64,000 nt of DNA from Bacillota bacterium (lineage in GTDB: Bacteria > Bacillota > Clostridia > Christensenellales > Borkfalkiaceae). The translations under genes and the position numbers were made by a program. Where the stretch lies: positions 208,406 through 272,405 of the forward strand of contig JAHZBZ010000001.1 of assembly GCA_019423125.1 (NCBI GenBank), given 5' to 3'. Positions 1-5,774 of the stretch are shown here, one piece after another (positions within the stretch are counted from its first letter, which is position 1; every line of letters starts with the position of its first letter). Under the pieces are notes generated by a model. It made no database searches. It was not told where the DNA came from and saw nothing but the letters and a program-made list of their open reading frames with translations.

Positions 1-906
1 ATAAAAGAAAACGTCGATGTATATATGACCGGCTCCAATTCGTGGCTGCTTTCGGGTGAGCTTGCCACGCTTTTGTCCGGGCGGTATATCGAAATCAAGA
101 TGCTGCCGTTTTCTTTTGCGGAATTTTACGAGAGCAGGGGCGGCGGAGATGCAGACAGACTGTTTGCGGACTATATGGCAAACGGTTCTTTCCCTTATAT
201 TGCGACGATGGACAGGACAAAAGAAAAAATCGATATGTATTTGGAGGGCCTCTACAATACCGTTATCGTCAAAGATATAGAGGAGAGGCAAAACAGAAAG
301 GAAAAAGATCCGAACAAGAGAAAAGTATCGGATATTTCTTTGCTGAAAAATATTTCCAAATTCCTCGCAAGTAGTATCGGCAGCCCTGTTTCAGTCAAAC
401 GTATTGCCGATTATATAACGTCCTCGGGCAGGAAAGTTTCACAAAATACGATAGACGATTATATTGAAGCTCTGGTACAGGCGTATGTTTTTTATCAAGC
501 CGAACGATATGACGTAGAGGGGAAACAACTTTTAAAGCAAAACGGAAAATTCTATATCGTAGATTTAGGTTTGCGCAGATATTTGTTGCCGAAACGCGAA
601 TATGATTTAGGGTATTCTCTGGAAAATGTGATCTATTTAGAGCTTTTGCGGCGGGGCTATGAAGTAAATGTCGGAAAGATGGGACAGGCGGAGGTTGATT
701 TTGTCGCCAAAAAGGACGACGTGGTCAGTTACTATCAGGTCACGGCATCGTTGACGGAACAGACGACGTTCGAGCGCGAAATAAGACCGTTGAAAAAAAT
801 CAATGACAATTATCCGAAAAAGATTTTGACATTGGACAGATTCACGCTCGGCAATTATGAAGGGATAGAGGTTCAGAATGCGGTCGATTGGCTGTTAGGC
901 GAATAA
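1..906 (+). CDS. DUF4143/AAA_14-type ATPase, C-terminal part (gene enters from left edge)
   Basis: The reading frame is open from base 1, so the start lies outside the window. The first residues read DVYMTGSNSWLLSGEL, the sensor-like segment that follows Walker B in AAA_14/DUF4143 ATPases, and FSFAEFYE follows. The C-terminal part matches the DUF4143 layout: a winged-helix-like stretch (about residues 100-160 of the visible part) and a nuclease-like segment containing EVDFVAKKDD near the end. Walker A and B must lie upstream. These ATPases are widespread and often sit on mobile or accessory islands, but their role is poorly defined. Only 4 bp separate the stop from the next ATG. The GC content is clearly lower than in the core genes after 22 kb. 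Confidence 0.8.
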   Translation: MKENVDVYMTGSNSWLLSGELATLLSGRYIEIKMLPFSFAEFYESRGGGDADRLFADYMANGSFPYIATMDRTKEKIDMYLEGLYNTVIVKDIEERQNRKEKDPNKRKVSDISLLKNISKFLASSIGSPVSVKRIADYITSSGRKVSQNTIDDYIEALVQAYVFYQAERYDVEGKQLLKQNGKFYIVDLGLRRYLLPKREYDLGYSLENVIYLELLRRGYEVNVGKMGQAEVDFVAKKDDVVSYYQVTASLTEQTTFEREIRPLKKINDNYPKKILTLDRFTLGNYEGIEVQNAVDWLLGE

Positions 907-910
907 AAAA

Positions 911-1192
911 ATGAGTGACACAAAAGAATATGCGGCTCTGCAAGAGGAGTGCGAATGTCTGCGTGCAGAAAATCAACGGCTGAATAAAGATCTTGCCCGA
1001 TATCGTGCTAAATACGGCGAACTTTCCGAGCCGGATAAGGGAGAAGAAATCGGGGCGCTGTCTGCTGAAAATAAAGTTCCCGCGCCGTCAAGTAATGTCG
1101 TCCTTGTAACGAATCAAAGCACGTCGGAAGAAAAGATCAAACTTTTTCGTTCGCTGTTCCGCGGACGGGAAGATGTTTACGCAAAGCGGTAA
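911..1192 (+). pseudogene. TOTE conflict-system protein, N-terminal fragment
   Basis: Ninety-three codons. Residues about 8-40 form a charged coiled coil (ECECLRAENQRLNKDLARY), and the last residues read EEKIKLFRSLFRGREDVYAK. That is the segment I recognise as the start of the archaeo-eukaryotic primase domain in TOTE conflict-system proteins, which normally run to about 1000 residues. Translation stops immediately afterwards, because the DNA switches into tRNA-Gln sequence (AAGCGGTAAGGCA), whose TAA ends the frame. The rest of the primase and the Walker A part of the helicase are absent. A C-terminal TOTE helicase half reappears at 3207-4610. I read this as a broken gene or a chimeric join, not a functional small protein. 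Confidence 0.7.
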
Positions 1193-1246
1193 GGCAACGG
1201 ACTCTGACTCCGTCATTCGTTGGTTCGAATCCAGCTACCCCAGCCA
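1184..1246 (+). pseudogene. 5'-truncated tRNA-Gln(CUG)
   Basis: The cloverleaf is readable from the D loop on: D loop AAGCGGTAA, D-stem 3' strand GGC, anticodon stem ACGGA/TCCGT around loop CTCTGAC (anticodon CUG), variable CATTC, T arm GTTGG-TTCGAAT-CCAGC, acceptor 3' strand TACCCCA, then G and an encoded CCA. The matching acceptor 5' strand (expected TGGGGTA) is missing. In its place is coding sequence of the TOTE fragment, and the D-stem 5' strand is GCA instead of GCC. The gene therefore cannot fold as a normal tRNA. The break lies in AAGCGGT, a string that also fits the TOTE codons. Confidence 0.75.
1202..1246 (+). repeat. Left att-like copy of tRNA-Gln 3' end (45 bp)
   Basis: Identical over 45 bp to 5652-5696. 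It runs from the anticodon loop (CTCTGAC) to the encoded CCA, the segment that tRNA-targeting integrases commonly use as attB. Sequences on both sides of the two copies differ, so this is a true direct repeat of 45 bp and not a longer duplication. Confidence 0.8.
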
Positions 1247-1281
1247 TGATTGCTGAACGAAAAGACTACAGCAGCAAAAAA

Positions 1282-1313
1282 CCCCGAAAAACTCATCGTT
1301 TTTCGGGGTTTTT
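1282..1313 (+). terminator. Rho-independent terminator after tRNA-Gln remnant
   Basis: Perfect 11-bp stem CCCCGAAAAAC / GTTTTTCGGGG with loop TCATC, followed by TTTTT. The flanks (AGCAAAAAA / TTTTTGCT) extend the pairing, so it could work on both strands. Confidence 0.85.
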
Positions 1314-1497
1314 GCTGTTTTAGGTGGTAAAACATAGGCATTCTGAAATTGACTAAACGATAGAATTTTATGACTGCAGATTTGCTCTTTTAGAAAAAAC
1401 AGGTTTTGAACTGACGATATTTTTCCAATTCAAGTATTATAGTAACGGCAGTGCTGTTTCTGCGATAGATAAGTTAATAATGATATTCTTTTTTTTG

Positions 1498-1526
1498 TTG
1501 ACATTGCGATGGTTTAGTGATAATAT
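1498..1526 (+). promoter_or_regulatory. Sigma-A promoter upstream of secreted-protein gene
   Basis: TTGACA (1498-1503), 17-bp spacer, TAATAT (1521-1526). The -10 lies inside the ~100-bp direct repeat at 1513-1614, but the -35 lies outside it. The interval 1314-1767 holds this promoter and the repeat; I see no gene in it. The resulting leader would be about 230 nt and include the repeat's hairpin. Confidence 0.7.
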
Positions 1527-1614
1527 AAAAGCGAAAAAGCAATGTGAGAACAAGCCATACTAAAATCAAATAATTTACGGTAAAGTACAATTAAATAGTT
1601 TTCATTGTACTTTT
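1513..1614 (+). repeat. ~100-bp direct repeat, left copy, with hairpin
   Basis: Nearly identical to 2879-2981, with a handful of differences and one 1-nt indel. It starts at TTTAGTGATAATATAAAAG and ends in an inverted repeat AAAGTACAAT...ATTGTACTTT. In this copy the hairpin has one mismatch (1582-1613). The two copies flank the genes at 1768-2832. Confidence 0.85.
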
Positions 1615-1767
1615 GGTAATGGATTCTGTTAATCGATAAGTTCAACTAAATAATTAAAGTAAGATAAGAGGGGGGATGCTTAATGATTGTTTAAATAAAG
1701 GTGGAATTAGGCATAAAGAAAATTTGTTATAATTAAACGAAAATAAAAATTGAATTTAGGAGAAATT

Positions 1768-2604
1768 ATGAAAACACGAGCGAAAACTTTTATAGTTTTA
1801 TTATTTGTTTGTCTTTTTATGGCGATGCCTTTGATAAATGCGTCTGCTTTAGAATTAACTGTTGAAGATATGAAAGAAAATCTTGTTGAAAAAGGTTTGC
1901 CGGAAGAGTATTTGCAAAAATTGTCGGACACACATATTAAAAGTCTTTATGAAGATGGGTGTCAGTATATTTTAGAATATGAGGAAGAGACTGCGTATCT
2001 GTCAGAATTCGACGAAGAGGCAGATGATACAAATCCGGGGATTGTACCTTATGGACATATTGATGAAACGATGTTCAAATTAAAAATCAGCAAAACAACG
2101 ATTAAGGAAAGCAATAATTTGGTGCGAAAAGTAAATTTGGTTGTTAACTACGAATGGGTAAAAAATCCAATGAATACAAAAACGGATGGAATAACAGTAA
2201 ACTGGGATAATTCGGTGTTTGCATATTTAGGCGATTCATTCTATTCATACGATGAAATTCTTGTGGACGGAGAATATCGAAAGAGAGTTAACGAGTGTAC
2301 GGCTCCAGATTTAGCTCAACAAGGAGGTATTGGCTATAGCGCAGAAATTGGAATGTATGTTGGCCCTTTCATGTCTGCAGGGTGGGCAAGAGGCACTGCT
2401 TCCTTCTATATTATTCCTACATCAAATATCTATGAAAAAACTAGTTCAACAAGTACACATGTAACATCTATCAATGTGAATTATGTCCATGACAAAACGC
2501 CAATATTTGGTTCTATTAGTTTCTCTGTTGCAGGGGTAGGAGTAACAATTAATGCTCCCGTGTTTAATGATTCTTTAAGTAGGACGTTAAATTTTTATTA
2601 TTAA
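1768..2604 (+). CDS. Secreted protein of unknown function (278 aa)
   Basis: The start is the ATG at 1768, preceded by TTAGGAG with 5-nt spacing; a TTG 18 bp upstream lacks a ribosome-binding site. The N-terminus is a clear signal peptide: KTRAK, a hydrophobic core FIVLLFVCLFMAMPLI, and a likely cleavage after NASA. The mature part is acidic for about 70 residues and then beta-strand-like, rich in Ser, Thr, Val and Asn, which suggests an extracellular beta-sandwich. No catalytic motif or cysteine pattern is visible and I do not recognise the family. It is followed 9 bp later by a two-helix membrane protein, and the pair sits between ~100-bp direct repeats. A toxin/immunity pair is possible but unproven. 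The gene is AT-rich compared with the core genome. Confidence 0.75.
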   Translation: MKTRAKTFIVLLFVCLFMAMPLINASALELTVEDMKENLVEKGLPEEYLQKLSDTHIKSLYEDGCQYILEYEEETAYLSEFDEEADDTNPGIVPYGHIDETMFKLKISKTTIKESNNLVRKVNLVVNYEWVKNPMNTKTDGITVNWDNSVFAYLGDSFYSYDEILVDGEYRKRVNECTAPDLAQQGGIGYSAEIGMYVGPFMSAGWARGTASFYIIPTSNIYEKTSSTSTHVTSINVNYVHDKTPIFGSISFSVAGVGVTINAPVFNDSLSRTLNFYY

Positions 2605-2613
2605 AGTTTATTT

Positions 2614-2832
2614 ATGAAAGGTATTCGGATGTTATTAGCTGCATTAACTACCATGTTATTAGCAGTTGTTGGAATAGTCGGTGGTGGACAAGGTTTAATT
2701 ATAACGTATATAGCTATACCATCAAGTATAATTATGATGTTTATAGGATTATTTATTGATGATGAAAAAAAGAATAAACCTGCTCAAGAGAATAAAAAGG
2801 AAATATCCGATGATTCGGAACAAAAAAAATAG
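2614..2832 (+). CDS. Small membrane protein, two TM helices (72 aa)
   Basis: Begins 9 bp after the secreted-protein gene. Two hydrophobic segments at about residues 5-24 (MLLAALTTMLLAVVGIVGGG) and 27-46 precede a very charged Lys/Asp/Glu tail (DDEKKNKPAQENKKE). The topology would place both ends on the same side. Its close spacing to the upstream gene suggests one transcript and a joint role, for example a partner or immunity protein, but there is no family match to support that. It lies within the repeat-bounded cassette 1513-2981. Confidence 0.6.
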   Translation: MKGIRMLLAALTTMLLAVVGIVGGGQGLIITYIAIPSSIIMMFIGLFIDDEKKNKPAQENKKEISDDSEQKK

Positions 2833-2878
2833 CAGCATTGTTTGTTGATTAAAAATTCGGTTTATAAGCTTATTATAA

Positions 2879-2981
2879 TTTAGTGATAATATAAAAGCAG
2901 AAAAAGAGATGTGAGAACAAGCCATACTAAAATCAAATAATTTATAGTAAAGTACAATGAAATAGTTTTCATTGTACTTTA
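2879..2981 (+). repeat. ~100-bp direct repeat, right copy, with perfect hairpin
   Basis: Second copy of 1513-1614. Here the terminal hairpin is perfect: AAAGTACAATGAAA (2949-2962), loop TAGT, TTTCATTGTACTTT (2967-2980). The -35 box of the left copy is absent. The repeat is followed by a run of nine G (2991-2999) and a short gene-like remnant, then the recombinase fragment; no intact gene occupies 2833-3206. Confidence 0.85.
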
Positions 2982-3052
2982 TTGTTTTATGGGGGGGGGT
3001 ACTTATTCATCTGGCGGAACTTTAACTTACAATACTTCTAAATCAGTAACTC

Positions 3053-3239
3053 TTAATAGCGGTCAAAATATGCTATATCGACTTTATAGACAATATCTAT
3101 CACGCGGTCTTTTCCTGTCATATTTGGCGAGCCACCTACGACTACACAATCTATCAGTTTATAGCACATTTCACGGGTAAGCTCGGGCGCTTCGAGGTAT
3201 TTCTTTATGTTCCTTATGAAGGCGTCGGCGCTAACAAAA
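3053..3239 (-). pseudogene. Serine recombinase C-terminal fragment (DUF4368-like)
   Basis: The minus strand reads FIRNIKKYLEAPELTREMCY, then KLIDCVVVGG, TGKDRVIDIVYKVDI and a stop at 3053-3055. This is the pattern at the C-terminal end of large serine recombinases with a DUF4368 tail (an ELT segment, then a beta strand IDIVYKVDI). Homology stops abruptly near 3239, where the plus-strand TOTE helicase fragment begins, so the catalytic domain is lost. It is too short and interrupted to be a working gene, and it marks past mobile-element activity. Confidence 0.6.
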
Positions 3240-4610
3240 TTTTTATCTTTCGGCTATGCCTTGCCCGAACAGCCGAAAAGGCGGGGAAGAAAAAAAGAAC
3301 TGTCCTATATCGGGCAGCTCGGGGCAACCAAGAATACCCTGAACGGCAAACTCGATATCGCTATCATTCAGTCGCTCGGCGGAAAGAACGGCGTCAAGGA
3401 CGTCGTCAGAAATTACGGAATGGTTTTGGTGGACGAGTGCCACCATGTTCCCGCCCTCATGTTCGAACAGGTTTTAAAGTCCGTGAACGCCAAATACGTT
3501 TACGGGCTTACGGCTACACCCGTCCGCGCCGATGGCAGGCAAGAAAGCATCTTTATGCAGTGCGGGGAGATAGCGTACAGGGTGAACGCCATCGAGCAGG
3601 CGCAGCGGCAGTTGTTCGACCATATCGCTGTTCCGCGGTTTACCGATTTCCGCATGCCGCTTGTGGCGGACAGCGGGTTCAAAACGCTCAATCAGATATT
3701 TGCGGAACTTTGTTTGAGTAAAAACCGCAACGCGATGATCGTGGAAGACATCGTAAAAGCGGTCAATGCGGGGAGAATGCCCATTGTTCTGACAGAGAGG
3801 ACGGAACACGCAAAACTTCTGACGGACGCCATCCAACACCGCGGGGTAAAGACCTTTCTTTTGATTGGGAAGGAAGCGGCAAAACTGAAACGGGAAAAAC
3901 TGGCGGCGATTGCAGCCGCGGGGCAAGCGGAACGTTTTGTGATCGTTGCCGTCGGGCGGTATGTGGGGGAAGGATTTGATTTCGCGCGGCTGGATACGTT
4001 GTTTTTGGCGATGCCCATTTCGTGGAAAGGAAAACTTACGCAATATGCGGGAAGGCTGCACCGCGATTATGTCGGCAAAAGGGAAGTCGTTATCTACGAT
4101 TATGTAGATCTGAATGTTGCCATGCTGGAAAACATGTATCATAAACGGATCAAAGGGTATAAGGACATCGGCTATGAGATCCGCGTCGATGCAAAGACAG
4201 GCAAACGCGGCATACTATTCAATAAGACAGATTTCAAGCGTATATTCAACGAGGATATAACATCGGCTCATAAGGAAATTCTTATTGTCAGCCCGTCGCT
4301 TATCGCCGGGCGCGTGACAAAATTTTTACGGGTTTATAGTACATTGCTGGATAAACCGAACGTAACGGTCGTGACACGGGCGACGGACGACGAAAAAACA
4401 ATGCAGCAGCTCGAAAGATTAAAGCGGACGGGGATTGCAATACAAATACACGATGACTTGCATTTGCGGTGCGCAGTAATCGACGGTTCGCTCGTGTGGT
4501 ACGGGAGTATCAGTCCGCTGGGGTATGCGGGCGATACGGACAGCAGTTTGCGGTTCGACAGCCGAGAGATTGCGGAGATGCTTGTTTCACAGTTAAAATC
4601 AAACGGTTGA
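3207..4610 (+). pseudogene. TOTE conflict-system helicase, C-terminal fragment
   Basis: The frame encodes the second half of a superfamily II helicase. Walker B/motif II is VDECHH (about residue 75), motif III GLTATP, motif V VGEGFDFARLDTLFLA, motif VI QYAGRLHR. The tail resembles the phospholipase-D-like C-terminus of TOTE proteins (HLRCAVIDGSLVWYGS). The Walker A motif and the primase domain are missing. The true homology probably starts at about 3237 (KFLSFGYALPEQPKRRGRKK); the nominal ATG lies in the antisense recombinase fragment and lacks a ribosome-binding site. Without Walker A it should not hydrolyse ATP. It is likely the other half of the protein whose N-terminus lies at 911-1192, with about 450 residues deleted between them. 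Confidence 0.7.
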
Positions 4611-4760
4611 AAGCTGTTTAGGTTGTTTGTTTTGACCGAACTATATTATATAATAATAGAATCAGACCCGGGTGAGGATGAACTTGCTTGGGTCTAAATT
4701 ATTTAATTAGAAGGATATCAAATTGTCAGAGGTCAATATTTTCAAAAGCAATCGGAGCCG

Positions 4761-5105
4761 GTGCTTACTTTATTTCAGACTGCTATTGCTTTCGGGCAGG
4801 GTGCTTTTCAGGCATTGAATAATTGCGAAGCGATCCATGTGCTGCTCAGTAATCGTGGCAGAAGTATTGTGATACGTTCGGTAGCATCGAATACGCCCGA
4901 TGCGGTCTTGTGGAAAAAACGCGCCGAACCCAAATATACAAAGATCGAATGTCCGCAATTAACGCGCAATATTTACGAGCGATGGGGATTGGATAAAAAT
5001 TGTCATTATCGGGCTTTTGGCAAAACAGTGCAGGCGGATAGAAAATTGCTGATATTATTTGATTTTACAGATCCGGTAGTATATGAAGGCTTGAAAAGGG
5101 TATAG
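4761..5105 (+). CDS. Hypothetical mobile-element accessory protein A (about 114 aa), possibly frameshifted start
   Basis: Unrecognised small soluble protein. I associate such proteins with serine-recombinase elements of Firmicutes, but only from memory of their look. The GTG at 4761 has a weak GGAG only 3 nt away. A better-placed TTG start (4723, with AAGGA 7 nt upstream) opens another frame reading LSEVNIFKSNRS, which would join naturally to SEPVLTLFQTAIAFG of this frame after a one-base shift near 4745-4755. A frameshift near the start is therefore likely. The following gene begins 3 bp after the stop and looks like its partner. Confidence 0.45.
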   Translation: MLTLFQTAIAFGQGAFQALNNCEAIHVLLSNRGRSIVIRSVASNTPDAVLWKKRAEPKYTKIECPQLTRNIYERWGLDKNCHYRAFGKTVQADRKLLILFDFTDPVVYEGLKRV

Positions 5106-5108
5106 ACG

Positions 5109-5462
5109 ATGCGAAACGATGTAGCGTATGTTTCGTTTTATATGAGGAGCAATACTATTCGGATTTTTAAAAGTACAATACGTGCAATGGGTACTCCTAA
5201 ATTTATAAGATTGCGTATCCACGAAACAGAGGGAACTATGATTATAGAACCTTATGACAGAATCACTTTCTCATCGTTTCGAGTGCCGTTTCCGCTGAAT
5301 GATTCAAAGGAAGGGATGGATATTCACAGTAAGCGTTTTATCCGAATTGTTGCGGCGCTCATGCGGTGGGATATGGAGCGAACATATCGGGTTGCTGGGG
5401 AATTATACGAAAGGCAAAAAATTATTAAATTAGATTTATTGCAAGCCGTAAAATTATCGTAA
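5109..5462 (+). CDS. Hypothetical mobile-element accessory protein B (117 aa)
   Basis: Starts 3 bp after the preceding gene, so both are probably co-transcribed. It is a small basic alpha/beta protein with IRIFKSTIRAMGTPKFIRLR, a beta-rich middle (TMIIEPYDRITF) and a C-terminal helix. I know no function. Similar pairs of small proteins sit next to site-specific recombinases in Firmicutes elements, which suits the nearby att-like repeat and direct repeats at 5528-5559. The interval 5463-5774 contains no gene, only the repeats, hairpins and tRNA-derived att copy listed separately. Confidence 0.5.
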   Translation: MRNDVAYVSFYMRSNTIRIFKSTIRAMGTPKFIRLRIHETEGTMIIEPYDRITFSSFRVPFPLNDSKEGMDIHSKRFIRIVAALMRWDMERTYRVAGELYERQKIIKLDLLQAVKLS

Positions 5463-5527
5463 ATAAATATTTATGGATAATTAATGAAACCAAACAAGTA
5501 AAAATAGGCATTGCAATTTACGGATAA

Positions 5528-5559
5528 ATTGTGGGGTAATTGTGGGGAAGATTGTGGGG
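5528..5559 (+). repeat. Three direct repeats ATTGTGGGG, about one helical turn apart
   Basis: Copies at 5528-5536, 5539-5547 and 5551-5559 start 11 and 12 bp apart, so a protein would contact them on the same DNA face. They lie about 90 bp inside the right att-like copy, where integrase arm-type or excisionase sites are usually found. Confidence 0.6.
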
Positions 5560-5586
5560 TAACGGTATAAAAAACTGCATAAATAT

Positions 5587-5610
5587 AAAAAAAGAGCCTA
5601 AAACAGGCTC
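5587..5610 (-). terminator. Terminator reading leftward
   Basis: Stem GAGCCT / AGGCTC with loop AAAAC (5594-5610). On the minus strand the stem is followed by TTTTTTTATA, so it would stop transcription coming from the right. On the plus strand there is no T tract. Confidence 0.55.
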
Positions 5611-5651
5611 AAAATAGTATATTTATGCAATGCATGAATAAAACCTGCTTC

Positions 5652-5696
5652 CTCTGACTCCGTCATTCGTTGGTTCGAATCCAGCTACCCCAGCCA
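5652..5696 (+). repeat. Right att-like copy of tRNA-Gln 3' end (45 bp)
   Basis: Identical to 1202-1246, from the anticodon loop to CCA. No tRNA 5' half precedes it. It is directly followed by a terminator hairpin, as expected after a native tRNA gene, so this copy may mark the chromosomal side of the insertion. Confidence 0.8.
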
Positions 5697-5700
5697 CCTA

Positions 5701-5745
5701 CGGGCAAAATTAGGCAAAAAATGCTTAATTTAGCCCGTTTTTTTT
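5701..5745. terminator. Hairpin after the right tRNA-Gln copy, serving both strands
   Basis: Imperfect stem CGGGCAAAATTAGGCA / TGCTTAATTTAGCCCG followed by TTTTTTTT on the plus strand. On the minus strand it lies 30 bp beyond the stop of the leucine-rich-repeat gene. Confidence 0.75.
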
Positions 5746-5774
5746 GGCGCAGCGATAAAAATTTTATTGCAAGA

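Noticed and set aside
1184..1246. Functional tRNA-Gln gene
   Set aside because: The acceptor 5' strand is replaced by coding sequence and the D stem is mismatched, so the cloverleaf cannot close.
2989..3180. 63-codon open frame beginning at the G run
   Set aside because: Its second half is only the reverse complement of the serine recombinase fragment; at most the first ~20 codons are a remnant of another gene.
5528..5559. GTGGGG repeats as a CRISPR array
   Set aside because: Units of about 9 bp with 2-3 bp between them; far too short for repeats and spacers.
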